Source: Bacteroidales bacterium (GTDB taxonomy: Bacteria > Bacteroidota > Bacteroidia > Bacteroidales > JAAYJT01). Taken from it: a stretch of DNA of 64,000 bases. The stretch covers positions 1-64,000 of the forward strand of contig JACZJK010000011.1 in NCBI GenBank assembly GCA_014860575.1, in the 5' to 3' direction. Both the position numbers and the translations under genes were made by a program. Each line of letters begins with the position of its first letter. Position 1 is the first letter of the stretch. Below the pieces are notes generated by a model. It was not told the DNA's origin and did not search any database. It worked only from the letters and a program-made list of their open reading frames with translations. Below, in pieces: positions 34,550-43,704 of this stretch.

Positions 34550-35140
34550 ATGATCCGTACAGTTTTACTTTTCATACTGCTTATTGGAGTTGGAAATATT
34601 TTTGCGCAAAGCACGCATGACTTCTATAGCATAAGCCAGCAAACCAACAAAATTGGGATGTACGTTCTGGGAACTTGGGCATTGACCAATATAGCAACCG
34701 GGGCTTACGGATGGAACCGTTATGACGGGTCACAAAAATATTTTTACCAGATGAACCTGATGTGGAACGTTGTGAACCTGGGCATTGCAGGTTACGCAAT
34801 GTACAGTTTTTCGCAATCCGATCCGTTAACCATGACAGCCTCAGAAATGTTGAGCGATCATTTGAGTAAGGAGAATTTGTTTCTGATCAACGCAGGCCTG
34901 GATGTGCTATATATGAGCGGAGGTTTTTATATGCGGCACCTTGCCAGGCAGGGCCATAAACGGGCTGAAATGATCAAAGGCTATGGAAACTCAGTCATCC
35001 TTCAGGGTGGCTTCCTGATGGCATTCGACCTGGTAATGTATTTCATTCAACGTCAGCACCGTCTGAGTTATGATCCGGGTATTTTCTCTTTAAACTTAGG
35101 ACTGACTCCTGATGGAATAGGGATGGTGATTGGGCTGTGA
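34550..35140 (+). CDS. Conserved membrane protein of unknown function
   Basis: 196 aa; signal peptide or first helix (TVLLFILLIGVGNIFAQ) then about four helices: IGMYVLGTWALTNIATGAYG, MNLMWNVVNLGIAGYAMYSF, LFLINAGLDVLYMSGGFYM, VILQGGFLMAFDLVMYFIQ. The ending LGLTPDGIGMVIGL looks like a short beta strand. It resembles a Bacteroidota-specific family of small multi-pass proteins (I recall DUF6992, not verified). No functional motif seen. Followed by a low-complexity spacer (35141-35238). Confidence 0.65.
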   Translation: MIRTVLLFILLIGVGNIFAQSTHDFYSISQQTNKIGMYVLGTWALTNIATGAYGWNRYDGSQKYFYQMNLMWNVVNLGIAGYAMYSFSQSDPLTMTASEMLSDHLSKENLFLINAGLDVLYMSGGFYMRHLARQGHKRAEMIKGYGNSVILQGGFLMAFDLVMYFIQRQHRLSYDPGIFSLNLGLTPDGIGMVIGL

Positions 35141-35238
35141 GGAAAGATGGGAAGACGGGGAGACCAAGAGACTAAAAGATCTAAACTTCTAAACTTCTAA
35201 ACTTTTAGACTACTAAACTTACTAAACTTCTAAAGATA
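35141..35238. repeat. Low-complexity spacer array (CTAAACTT words)
   Basis: GATGGGAAGACGGGGAGACC, then TAAACTTCTAAACTTCTAAA and CTACTAAACTTACTAAACTT. TAAACTTCTAAACTT (35182-35196) occurs exactly inverted at 51367-51381. Confidence 0.75.
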
Positions 35239-35745
35239 ATGACTCAACAAACTATTTATGACTTTAATGCCAGGAAGAACAACGGGGAAGAATTTGATTT
35301 GTCAGCATATCAGGAGAAAGTGTTGCTGATAGTAAATACAGCCAGCAAATGTGGGTTCACACTACAGTATGCCGGGTTGGAGAAGTTATATGAGGAATTC
35401 CGGGAACAAGGCCTGGAAATACTTGCTTTTCCCAGTAACCAGTTCATGAACCAGGAGCCACTGAGCGATAAAGAAATCGCTGATTTCTGCCAATTGAACT
35501 ATGGTGTGAGTTTTCCCGTTTTTAAGAAAGTGGATGTGAACGGAAAAGATGCGCATCCCTTATTTAAATACCTGAAAAAAGAAGCTCCTGGCGTATTGGG
35601 TTCGCAGAGCATTAAATGGAATTTTACGAAATTCCTTGTCGGGCGCGATGGCAAACCTGTTAAACGTTATGCCCCTGCAACAAAACCTAAGGAAATTAAA
35701 TCAGACATTGAGAAATATTTATCAACCGATGATGACAAGAAATAA
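35239..35745 (+). CDS. Glutathione peroxidase-family (thiol) peroxidase
   Basis: 168 aa. NTASKCGFT holds the peroxidatic Cys38 (Cys, not selenocysteine); FPSNQF gives the Gln and [12 protein letters not shown] gives the Trp/Asn of the tetrad. Bacterial members of this type normally use thioredoxin rather than glutathione. It reduces hydrogen and organic peroxides in the cytoplasm. The downstream msrA begins inside its last codons (ATG 35729, stop 35745), so the two oxidative-damage genes are translationally coupled. The start ATG 35239 follows a low-complexity spacer. Confidence 0.94.
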   Translation: MTQQTIYDFNARKNNGEEFDLSAYQEKVLLIVNTASKCGFTLQYAGLEKLYEEFREQGLEILAFPSNQFMNQEPLSDKEIADFCQLNYGVSFPVFKKVDVNGKDAHPLFKYLKKEAPGVLGSQSIKWNFTKFLVGRDGKPVKRYAPATKPKEIKSDIEKYLSTDDDKK

Positions 35746-36403
35746 TTTTTTAAATCACACATTGATATTGACAGCCGCACTGTTGCTTATGCTATCGCTG
35801 TTGCTGCCATTATCATCCTGCGGATCGCAGAAAACCAAAAAGATTGAAAACATGAAAAACAATAATGAAACATACGAGGTGGCGACGCTGGGAGGCGGAT
35901 GCTTCTGGTGTATAGAAGCCATTTACCTAGAAATGAAAGGCGTAGTTTCTGTAAGCAGCGGGTACAGCGGCGGGAAAATCAAAAATCCAACCTATCGTGA
36001 AGTTACTTCTGGTATGACAGGCCATGCCGAAGTGGTACAGATTACCTTTGATCCCGAAGTAATCACCTACCGCGACATTTTAACCATCTTTTTTCATGTG
36101 CACGACCCAACTACACTTAACCGTCAGGGTGCCGATGTGGGAACCCAATACCGCTCGGTGATTTTTTATCATGATGAGAATCAAAAATCTGTTGCTGAGG
36201 AAGTGATGGATGAGATTCAAAATACAAAAGTCTGGAACGATCCGTTGGTAACCGAATTATCACCGCTGAGTGCATTTTATGTTGCCGAAGATTATCACCA
36301 GGACTATTTCTCCAATAACCCCAATGCCCCTTACTGCACTTTTGTGGTCAGCCCCAAAGTGGAAAAGTTCAGAAAGAGCTTTCAGGAATATTTGAAAGAC
36401 TAA
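35729..36403 (+). CDS. msrA: MsrA, peptide-methionine (S)-S-oxide reductase, lipoprotein form
   Basis: 224 aa from ATG 35729 (ATG 35732 also possible). The earlier in-frame start lies deep within gpx and is not credible. A signal peptide with lipobox LLPLSSC (Cys31) predicts an envelope-anchored enzyme; most MsrA are cytoplasmic. Catalytic [10 protein letters not shown] (Cys58) and [20 protein letters not shown] are intact, as is [13 protein letters not shown]. It repairs oxidised methionine in exported proteins. Overlaps gpx by 17 bp. Confidence 0.94.
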   Translation: MMTRNNFLNHTLILTAALLLMLSLLLPLSSCGSQKTKKIENMKNNNETYEVATLGGGCFWCIEAIYLEMKGVVSVSSGYSGGKIKNPTYREVTSGMTGHAEVVQITFDPEVITYRDILTIFFHVHDPTTLNRQGADVGTQYRSVIFYHDENQKSVAEEVMDEIQNTKVWNDPLVTELSPLSAFYVAEDYHQDYFSNNPNAPYCTFVVSPKVEKFRKSFQEYLKD

Positions 36404-36440
36404 CTTCTGCAGGCTGAATTTCAGTTAAAAGTCTTCGTGA

Positions 36441-36914
36441 TCAGTGAGGCAAGGAAAGATGCATCTGCAACATCTTCCATTCTCCGTTTATTTTCTTCAG
36501 CACAACTGTGTGACGAACGCCTTCATACTTTCGCTGAACTCCTTCGAGCAGATAGTTATAGTTGAGCATTTGCGAAACCCACGCAAATGCACCAGAGTCG
36601 TCAATATGAACACTTCGGTTGCGAGCGGAGATATAGGTATCAGTGAATGTATTAAATTGATGAATAAACACTTTGCGGATTTCTTCCCAGCCTTTTATAC
36701 GCTCACCGGCAGCAGTACCAAAGGCTTCAATATCTTCATCAATAGCCCAAATCTCTTCAATCAACCTGATATTCTGAGTTTCATTGGCTATGATATATTT
36801 ATCAAGCACTTCATTGATTTTAGCGCAGTCTTCTTTAAAGAGATCTTTGTCGGTTTGTGGAAATACCAGACCAGCGCTGAAAAGCAGGCAGATTAAAACA
36901 AAATACTTTTTCAT
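36441..36914 (-). CDS. Exported SnoaL/NTF2-like protein
   Basis: 157 aa; signal peptide VLICLLFSAGLVFPQ. NTF2-like cone fold is suggested by the helix NEVLDKYIIANETQNIRLIE, the segment GERIKGWEEIRKVFIHQF and the C-terminal strands AFAWVSQMLNYNYL, RHTVVLKKINGEWKMLQMHL, a SnoaL_3/DUF4440 pattern. Ligand or reaction unknown; periplasmic location inferred. A second NTF2-like lipoprotein is at 57635-58135. It converges with msrA. Confidence 0.75.
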   Translation of the reverse strand: MKKYFVLICLLFSAGLVFPQTDKDLFKEDCAKINEVLDKYIIANETQNIRLIEEIWAIDEDIEAFGTAAGERIKGWEEIRKVFIHQFNTFTDTYISARNRSVHIDDSGAFAWVSQMLNYNYLLEGVQRKYEGVRHTVVLKKINGEWKMLQMHLSLPH

Positions 36915-37208
36915 GATTTCCCGATTTTGTTATTACTATTTTGATAAGATGGTAATTGCAATGCAGAAGAAAATGAACGCATCAGAAGCAAGCCCAAAGG
37001 TAGGAAATAATCACGCCTGCTGCAACACAAAAAGTGTTTACAGAAAAATTACGTGATCTCCTGGTCAATTTAATATATGATGTGCCGGAAAAGAACCCAC
37101 ATGTGCTAAAGCACAGTTTTCCAAGTTAAAGTAATCGCTAAAATATCAAAGGAGTACCTGATGATAAAGAATCACAGGGGTGTAGCGCACCGTGATATTG
37201 TTCTTTTG
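36915..37208. other. Spacer with a broken short frame and two hairpins
   Basis: A coding-looking plus-strand segment ending at 37129 (QKVFTEKLRDLLVNLIYDVP, EKNPHVLKHSFPS) has no start in frame, and a different frame ahead (from ATG 36961) reads MNASEASPKVGNN. It may be a decayed gene with a frameshift. TGTGCTAAAGCACA (37102-37115) and the REP variant GGTGTAGCGCACC (37179-37191) form hairpins; the latter is 18 bp after the acuI-like stop and may end that transcript. Confidence 0.4.
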
Positions 37209-38210
37209 TCATTGCGACAAATCTATTAGAATTCTACCCGTCATACCACCTCTCAAAATTTTTGGAATGTATTCCTTCAACGATTCAAGACTTGCAGTTA
37301 TAGCGATTTGTTCAAGTTTAGCAGGTTTCCATTCGCCTGCAAGCTTTTCCCACAGCAACTTTCTAACTGACATCGGGCAAGTGGCGGAATCTACACCCAA
37401 AAGATTTATGCCGTTGAGGATAAAGGGGAATACAGTAGTATGCACTTCTGTTGAAAGTACATTGCCCATAGCAGCAACGTTGCCATGGGCTTTGCAAGCC
37501 TTCAAAACGGTACTGAGCAAATTGCCGCCCACTGTATCAATAGCGCCGGCCCATTTCCAGCGCAACAACGGTTTTCCTGAGTTATCATTCACTTCACTCC
37601 TATCAATGATTTGCGAGGCGCCAAGATTTTTCAGGTATGAGTGAGCATCAGGTTTTCCTGTGGCGGCAATTACTTCAAAGCCGGCATGCGAAAGGAGTAC
37701 AACCGCCAGGCTGCCGACTCCACCAGTTGATCCAGTAACCAGCACCGGACCTGAATCAGTAGTTTGGCCGCATTCAATCATTTTATGCAAGGCGTACGCG
37801 GCTGTAAAACCGGCTGTGCCGAACATCATGACCTCCTTCAGGTTCAAACCATTAGGAAGGGGAACAACCCAATCGGCCGGAACCGAGATATATTCAGCAA
37901 AACCGCCTGATGTGTTCATGCCCAAATCATAGCCCGTAACGATTACCTCATCGCCGGGTTTGAACCTGATGTCAACTGAATCAGCCACAACACCTGAAGC
38001 ATCAATGCCGGGAGTGTGAGGATATTTTTTTGTGACCCCTTTATGACCCGTGGCTGATAAAGCATCTTTGTAATTCAGCGATGAATATTTAACGTTGATC
38101 AAAACCTCATTTTGAGGCAATTCATCAAACCTTCGGGTCGTAATTGATTGCGTATATGAACCGTTCTCTTTTTCTGTTACCAGAAATGCTTTGAAATGAT
38201 TATTGTACAT
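37209..38210 (-). CDS. YhdH/AcuI-type quinone oxidoreductase (acrylyl-CoA reductase-like)
   Basis: 333 aa medium-chain reductase without zinc ligands. Motifs: SSLNYKDALSATGHKGV, PHTPGIDASGVV, the NADPH loop VTGSTGGVGSLAVVLLSHAG, and GAIDTVGGNLLSTVLKACK. The YhdH/YhfP group includes AcuI, which reduces acrylyl-CoA to propionyl-CoA, but substrate cannot be read from sequence. TATCTTTG on the minus strand (38289-38296) is a candidate -7 box 78 bp ahead. Start ATG 38210 fits the conserved MYNNHFKAFLV opening. Confidence 0.88.
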   Translation of the reverse strand: MYNNHFKAFLVTEKENGSYTQSITTRRFDELPQNEVLINVKYSSLNYKDALSATGHKGVTKKYPHTPGIDASGVVADSVDIRFKPGDEVIVTGYDLGMNTSGGFAEYISVPADWVVPLPNGLNLKEVMMFGTAGFTAAYALHKMIECGQTTDSGPVLVTGSTGGVGSLAVVLLSHAGFEVIAATGKPDAHSYLKNLGASQIIDRSEVNDNSGKPLLRWKWAGAIDTVGGNLLSTVLKACKAHGNVAAMGNVLSTEVHTTVFPFILNGINLLGVDSATCPMSVRKLLWEKLAGEWKPAKLEQIAITASLESLKEYIPKILRGGMTGRILIDLSQ

Positions 38211-38483
38211 GGCTAAGATCGCAGATTATTGATTTCATTTGAACGCAATTTCAACATGATTGCATGATCTGAAAAAATTGCATTTCGTCAAAGATAAATA
38301 AAGTAACTAATAGTTTTGAGCTTGATCTCACATTATGGCAATGTGCTGATAGCGCTACAGGCAGCCTTGGGTTCGCACGAAAATACGTACATCTCTTTTC
38401 AACAATTTATCAACATTCAACTGCGGGTGGTTCAGAAAATGTACTTTTACGAAACACCTGTCACCAAAGTAAATATTATGATA

Positions 38484-41400
38484 ATGCCCGAATTTGCTCA
38501 TCTTCACGTTCATACACAATACTCTATCCTCGACGGAGCTGCATCTATACCGGCCTTGCTAAAACGCGCATCAGAACTTGGCATGAAAGCCCTCGCTATC
38601 ACTGATCATGGGAATATGTATGGCACTCTCGAATTCTCAGAAAAAGCTATCAAGCAGGGGATCAAGCCTATTATTGGTTGCGAGATCTATGTTTCGCGAA
38701 CCAGTCGTTTCGATAAACGTGGCCGCCAGGACCGCAGCGGGCATCACCTGATATTGCTTGCCAAAAACATGGAAGGCTACCGCAACCTTTCAATCCTTTG
38801 CTCAAAAGGATTCATTGATGGTTTTTATTATACGCCACGCATTGATAAGGAATTACTTCGGCAGCACAGCAAAGGCCTGATTGCTTCTTCGGCTTGCCTG
38901 GGTGGCGAACTTGCACAGGCAATCATGAAAATAGGCGAAGAAAAAGCCCTGAGCCTGATTGAAGAATATAAAGAGATTTTTGGCGATGACTATTATCTTG
39001 AACTCATGGATCATGGGCTGGAGGAGCAAAAGAAGGTAAACGAAGTTCTGATCAGGCTTTCAAAACAAACCGGAGTAAAGCTCATTGCAACAAATGATGT
39101 ACACTTTATCAATGAAAAAGATTTTGAGGCACACAAGATTCTGATAAAGCTCAACACCGGCAAAGATGGCGACGATGACCACGGGCTCCATTATTCCGGA
39201 CAGGAATTTCTGAAATCACCGGAAGTGATGGCTGAAATATTTTCGGAAATTCCGGAAGCGATCAGCAATACAATGGAGATTGTGGACAAGGTTGAGGACT
39301 ATGTACTTGAAAGCAAAAAACTGCTTCTCCCCCACTATCCTTTACCGGAAGGCTTTACCGATGAAGACGAATATCTTGCTCACCTTTCATGGGAAGGCGC
39401 CAGGAGAATTTATGATGAACTGACCCCGGTAATCAAGGAACGCATTGAATATGAGCTAGCCATGATTAAAACAATGGGGTATAGCGGCTATTTCCTGATT
39501 GTACATGATTTCATTGCTAAAGCCCATGAACTGGGTGTACTTGTTGGCCCCGGGCGAGGCTCAGCTGCTGGTTCAATTGTTTCTTATTGCTTAAATATCA
39601 CAAGGATTGATCCTATCCGTTACAATCTCCTTTTTGAACGTTTCCTGAACCCCGAACGCGTCAGCATGCCTGATATTGATGTTGATTTTGATGATGAAGG
39701 CAGGGATAAGGTACTCAAATATGTTGTTGAAAAATACGGAGAGGCCAGGGTTGCTCAAATAATTACGTTTGGCACGATGGCAGCCAGGCTTGCTATCAGA
39801 GATGTCGCCCGCATGCTTGAACTGCCGCTTCCGGAAGCCGACAGGATTGCCAAGCTGATTCCTGAAAAGCCGGGAACTACGCTTGCCCAGGCTATCAGCA
39901 TGGTTCCTGAACTTAAAGAACTGCAGAAAAGCGAAAATATATTGATCAGAAAAACGATTGAAAACGCACTTACACTGGAAGGTTCGAACCGCCATACGGG
40001 AACGCATGCCTGTGGTGTGATCATTGGCCCCGACGACCTGATCAATTATGTACCGCTCAGCATCGCTAAGGACAGCACATTGCCTGTAACCCAATACGAG
40101 GGCGGAATCATTGAACACATCGGCTTGTTGAAGATGGACTTTTTGGGTCTGAAAACACTTTCTATTATGAAAGATGCCATCAAAAACATCAAAAAGCGGC
40201 ATGGCGTTCAAATAGATATTGATAGTATTCCGCTTGATGATGAACCCACATTTGAATTATACCGCAAGGGCGATACCGTTGGTACTTTCCAGTTCGAATC
40301 GGAAGGCATGCGCATGTATCTGCGCGATCTGAAGCCAACTCATTTTGAGGATCTTATTGCCATGAACGCTCTCTACCGCCCGGGCCCGATGGATTTTATC
40401 AATAGCTATATTAAGCGCAAACACGGCAGGGAGCCAGTCAATTATCTGTTGCCGGTGCTGGAAGATATTCTCAGCTATACCTATGGCATCATGGTTTACC
40501 AGGAACAAATCATGCAGATTGCCCAAAAAGTTGGAGGCTTTACGTTGGGTCTTGCTGATCACCTTCGCAAGGTGATGGGTAAAAAAATTCATAATGAAGT
40601 TCCACAGCTACGCGAAGCTTTTATAAGCGGAGCAGTCGAAAATGGATATGAATCGCAGGAAGCAGAAAAGTTGTTTAACATCATGCAGGATTTTGCCAAC
40701 TATGGCTTCAACCGTTCACATGCAGCCGCTTACTCGCTTATTGCTTTCCAAACCGCTTACATGAAAGCACACTACCCGGCTGAATATATGGCGGCTGTGC
40801 TCACCCATAACCTTTCGGATATAAAGAAAATCACCTTTTTTATTGATGAGTGCCGGAGACAACAGATACAGGTGCTGGGCCCGGACATTAATGAAAGTAA
40901 TGAGGATTTCACTGTAAATGATAAGGGAGAAATCCGGTTCGGACTAGCAGCCATTAAAGGTGTTGGCGAAAACGCCGTGGTAAGTATTATTGAAGAACGC
41001 AATGCCAACGGTGCGTTCAAAGATATTTTTGACATGGCCAAACGTGTGAATCTACGTACTGTGAACCGCCGAAGTTTTGAAGCCCTTGCCCAGGCGGGCG
41101 CTTTTGATGCGTTTGAAAATGCACACCGCGCCCAGTATTTTTATCGCGAACCAGGAGAGGACACCATTTTTCTTGAAAAAATTATTCGTTATGCAGGGAA
41201 CTTTCAAACCCGCAGCAATGCTGCACAACAAAGCCTTTTCGGCGAAGACCAGGCTGTGCTCATGCCCGACATTGAAATACCGGCTTGCGAGCCCTGGACC
41301 AAGATTGAACAGTTGAAAAATGAAAAGGATGTCACAGGCTTTTACATGTCGGGGCATCCGCTGGATGATTACCGCATCGAGGTGGAAACCTTTTGCAATG

Positions 41401-41945
41401 TTACCCTCGGTGAATTGAAAAATTCAGCCAACTACGTTAAGAACAAGGACCTGGCTTTTGCGGGGATCGTAACTTCTGTGGTGAATAAAATAGCAAAGAA
41501 CGGGAAACCGTTTACAACCTTTGTGCTTGAAGATTTCGAAGATCAATACAGCGTCATGCTTTTCTCAGAAGATTATTTAAAATACAAACACTTTTTAAAT
41601 GAAGGAACCGCTTTGTTTTTAAAAGGAAAACTTCAAACCCATTACAAGCAGGAAGACAGGCTGGAATTGAAAATCAGTTTTGTTTGCCTGCTGGCAGAAG
41701 TACTGGATAAACTCGTGAAAGAAGTAACCCTTGAACTTTCGCTTGATACCATTGATGAGCATAAGGTTGAACGCTTGTATAAACTGATCAAACGTCATAA
41801 AGGGAATTGCAAAGTAACCCTGAAAGTTTATGATGCTACTGAAAGGCTCGCAATCAACATGAATGCACCAAAGTTTAAAATAGAATGCGCCGATCTCATT
41901 AAAGAAATCGCCGTCAAAGAGGGCATAAAATTTAAACTTAATTGA
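38484..41945 (+). CDS. dnaE: DnaE, DNA polymerase III alpha subunit
   Basis: About 1153 aa from ATG 38484 (MPEFAHLHVHTQYSILDGAA); ATG 38478 two codons earlier is an alternative. The frame opens another 160 bp upstream but that part is not family sequence. Domains: PHP (HLHVHTQYS at the start), palm with GRGSAAGSIVSYCL and PDIDVDFDDEGRDK (metal-binding aspartates), fingers with MNALYRPGPMDFI and GFNRSHAAAYSLIAF, then helix-hairpin-helix (GLAAIKGVGENAV) and the C-terminal OB fold (DLAFAGIVTSVVNKIAKNGK). It is the replicative polymerase. Monocistronic, followed by trxA after 85 bp. Confidence 0.97.
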   Translation: MPEFAHLHVHTQYSILDGAASIPALLKRASELGMKALAITDHGNMYGTLEFSEKAIKQGIKPIIGCEIYVSRTSRFDKRGRQDRSGHHLILLAKNMEGYRNLSILCSKGFIDGFYYTPRIDKELLRQHSKGLIASSACLGGELAQAIMKIGEEKALSLIEEYKEIFGDDYYLELMDHGLEEQKKVNEVLIRLSKQTGVKLIATNDVHFINEKDFEAHKILIKLNTGKDGDDDHGLHYSGQEFLKSPEVMAEIFSEIPEAISNTMEIVDKVEDYVLESKKLLLPHYPLPEGFTDEDEYLAHLSWEGARRIYDELTPVIKERIEYELAMIKTMGYSGYFLIVHDFIAKAHELGVLVGPGRGSAAGSIVSYCLNITRIDPIRYNLLFERFLNPERVSMPDIDVDFDDEGRDKVLKYVVEKYGEARVAQIITFGTMAARLAIRDVARMLELPLPEADRIAKLIPEKPGTTLAQAISMVPELKELQKSENILIRKTIENALTLEGSNRHTGTHACGVIIGPDDLINYVPLSIAKDSTLPVTQYEGGIIEHIGLLKMDFLGLKTLSIMKDAIKNIKKRHGVQIDIDSIPLDDEPTFELYRKGDTVGTFQFESEGMRMYLRDLKPTHFEDLIAMNALYRPGPMDFINSYIKRKHGREPVNYLLPVLEDILSYTYGIMVYQEQIMQIAQKVGGFTLGLADHLRKVMGKKIHNEVPQLREAFISGAVENGYESQEAEKLFNIMQDFANYGFNRSHAAAYSLIAFQTAYMKAHYPAEYMAAVLTHNLSDIKKITFFIDECRRQQIQVLGPDINESNEDFTVNDKGEIRFGLAAIKGVGENAVVSIIEERNANGAFKDIFDMAKRVNLRTVNRRSFEALAQAGAFDAFENAHRAQYFYREPGEDTIFLEKIIRYAGNFQTRSNAAQQSLFGEDQAVLMPDIEIPACEPWTKIEQLKNEKDVTGFYMSGHPLDDYRIEVETFCNVTLGELKNSANYVKNKDLAFAGIVTSVVNKIAKNGKPFTTFVLEDFEDQYSVMLFSEDYLKYKHFLNEGTALFLKGKLQTHYKQEDRLELKISFVCLLAEVLDKLVKEVTLELSLDTIDEHKVERLYKLIKRHKGNCKVTLKVYDATERLAINMNAPKFKIECADLIKEIAVKEGIKFKLN

Positions 41946-41987
41946 CAGGAAACTGTTATGTTTTCCTGCTCATGCACAATAAAAGCC

Positions 41988-41995
41988 TAATTTTG
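41988..41995 (+). promoter_or_regulatory. Candidate -7 box TAATTTTG for trxA
   Basis: TAnnTTTG match 35 bp before the trxA ATG. No clear -33 element. Confidence 0.4.
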
Positions 41996-42030
41996 CAATT
42001 CTTTTAAATTCAAATTAAATATTATCAGCA

Positions 42031-42348
42031 ATGGCATTAGAATTCACTGACGCTAATTTTGAAGAGTTAGCTCTCAAATCAGACAAACCTGTAGTAATTG
42101 ATCTTTGGGCTGTATGGTGTGGCCCCTGTCGCTTAATCGCCCCGCATATTGAGGACATGGCAGCAGAATACAAAGACAAGGCTGTAATCGGCAAGCTCGA
42201 TGTTGACAACAACCCACAAACTACTGCACGCTTTGGGGTTCGCAACATACCTACCGTTCTTTTTCTTAAAAACGGCGAAATTGTTGACAAACAAGTTGGT
42301 GCGGTTCCAAAATCGGTTCTTGCTGCAAAACTCGAAAAGCTTCTGTAA
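42031..42348 (+). CDS. trxA: Thioredoxin
   Basis: 105 aa, standard length. Active site WAVWCGPCRLI (Cys30, Cys33), the conserved cis-Pro segment VRNIPTVLFLKNGE and the C-terminal GAVPKSVLAAKLEKLL. It reduces disulfides in the cytoplasm and is the probable electron donor for the Gpx-type peroxidase; MsrA in this window is predicted to sit in the envelope and would need another donor. The window contains no thioredoxin reductase. Confidence 0.97.
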   Translation: MALEFTDANFEELALKSDKPVVIDLWAVWCGPCRLIAPHIEDMAAEYKDKAVIGKLDVDNNPQTTARFGVRNIPTVLFLKNGEIVDKQVGAVPKSVLAAKLEKLL

Positions 42349-42425
42349 AAAATTAATTCTCAATGACAGTTGTGCGGGAGATGTTCAAATGAGTAACTCC
42401 CGCTCTGTTTATTTACCCAAATCAA

Positions 42426-43361
42426 GTGGCAAACAATATTGAAACCAGCCGTTTACAGGAGTTTGCACCCCTCGAACTTATTGCTCGTCAGGTGGTGGAA
42501 GGTTTTATTATTGGACTTCACAAAAGTCCTTTTCATGGTTTCTCGGTTGAGTTTGCAGAGCATCGCCTCTATAACAGCGGTGAGCCTACACGTCACATTG
42601 ACTGGAAGTTGTATGGTCGCACCGACCGGCTTTATGTGAAACGATTTGAGGAAGAAACTAACCTGCGATGCCATATCATTATTGATAACTCATCGTCAAT
42701 GTATTACCCTCTTATTGACGATCCCAGCCCGGAAAGCCCTGATAAGATAACTTTCTCAGTGTATGCTGCTGCAGCATTGCTGTACCTGCTAAAAAAACAG
42801 CGCGATGCCTTTGGCTTAAGCATTTTTTCTGATACGCTTGAAACCCATATCACGCCGCGCTCAAGTTCAGTGCATCACAAATTCCTGCTTACATACCTGG
42901 CAAATCTTTTAAAGGAGAATGTGCGAAAGGAAAAGCGGTCAACAGACGCTGCCAGGGTGATCCACCAACTTGCCGAGAGCTTGCATAAACGTTCGCTGGT
43001 GGTCATTTTCAGCGATATGATGGAAAGCCAGGGCGATCCAGATGTTGTTTTTTCAGCCCTGCAGCACCTGAAGCACAACAAGCATGAAGTAATTCTTTTT
43101 CATACATCGGATCGCAGCACTGAAGTTGATTTTGAGTTCAGCAACCGGCCTTATCATTTTGTTGACCTCGAAAGTGGGGATGATATTAAACTGCTGCCCA
43201 GCGAGGTTCGAGCAGAATACCTGAAAACCATGAGCCGTTTCAGCCGCGAACTTGAAATGCGCTGCGGCCAATATGGAATTGACTTTGTAGAAGCCGATAT
43301 CAAAAAAGGTTTCCGACAGATTTTGCTGCCTTATTTGCTGAAGAGAGAGAAGTTGTATTAA
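42426..43361 (+). CDS. DUF58 (von Willebrand-like) protein
   Basis: 311 aa with a GTG start at 42426; no ATG occurs before conserved sequence. The DUF58 core is clear: EFAEHRLYNSGEPTRHIDWK, LYGRTDRLYVKRFEEETN, and the MIDAS-like IIIDNSSSMYYP followed by SLVVIFSDMMES. These proteins usually pair with a MoxR AAA+ ATPase in a chaperone-like module; none is next to this gene, which follows trxA by 77 bp. Cytoplasmic (no signal or helix). Function in metal insertion or cell-envelope stress is only inferred from relatives. Confidence 0.88.
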   Translation: MANNIETSRLQEFAPLELIARQVVEGFIIGLHKSPFHGFSVEFAEHRLYNSGEPTRHIDWKLYGRTDRLYVKRFEEETNLRCHIIIDNSSSMYYPLIDDPSPESPDKITFSVYAAAALLYLLKKQRDAFGLSIFSDTLETHITPRSSSVHHKFLLTYLANLLKENVRKEKRSTDAARVIHQLAESLHKRSLVVIFSDMMESQGDPDVVFSALQHLKHNKHEVILFHTSDRSTEVDFEFSNRPYHFVDLESGDDIKLLPSEVRAEYLKTMSRFSRELEMRCGQYGIDFVEADIKKGFRQILLPYLLKREKLY

Positions 43362-43704
43362 AACCAATATTTCTATGTTTAAGAGAAAAGCCCTTCGGGG
43401 ATGAGCCTGCCTCGCCGAAGGTAGGTAAGCAGTTGGCAATAGGTAGTTGGCAATCAAATACATCACTCTATTAGTCCTTTAAATTCAAATTACAATACAG
43501 CATAACAACCGTACCTCGCGGACAGGCGGGTTGGCAAAATAACAATACAACAAACTACAAACAACCAAAACAGTATTACTGCATTACTGCAACACAAATA
43601 AAGAATCTATGGGAGTTAGTTTCGAACCCTGGGCGCAATAGTAATTTTGAATTAATATTCTCCCACAACGTTGAGCATAGTATCTTTGTCAAAATACCCT
43701 CAGC
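43362..43704. repeat. Repeat-rich spacer with promoter boxes
   Basis: No gene. Words TAAGCAGTTGGCAATAGGTAG with TTGGCAATC (43418-43455), CTCGCGGACAGGCGGGTTGG (43514-43533) and ATTACTGCATTACTGCAACA (43572-43594). Two TAnnTTTG boxes: TAATTTTG (43642-43649) and TATCTTTG (43681-43688). Confidence 0.65.
43681..43688 (+). promoter_or_regulatory. -7 box TATCTTTG close to a TTG start
   Basis: Lies only 16 bp before the TTG start at 43705, so the transcript leader would be about 10 nt. Confidence 0.45.

Noticed and set aside
35636-35728. N-terminal extension of msrA inside gpx
   Set aside because: It lies within the gpx reading frame; the signal peptide begins at the ATG at 35729.
38316-38483. N-terminal extension of dnaE
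   Set aside because: The extra 56 residues are unlike any DnaE; conserved sequence begins at MPEFAHLHVH, so the ATG at 38484 (or 38478) was chosen.
41946-41968. Hairpin CAGGAAA...TTTCCTG after dnaE as a terminator
   Set aside because: Seven-base stem with no T-run after it; too weak to call.
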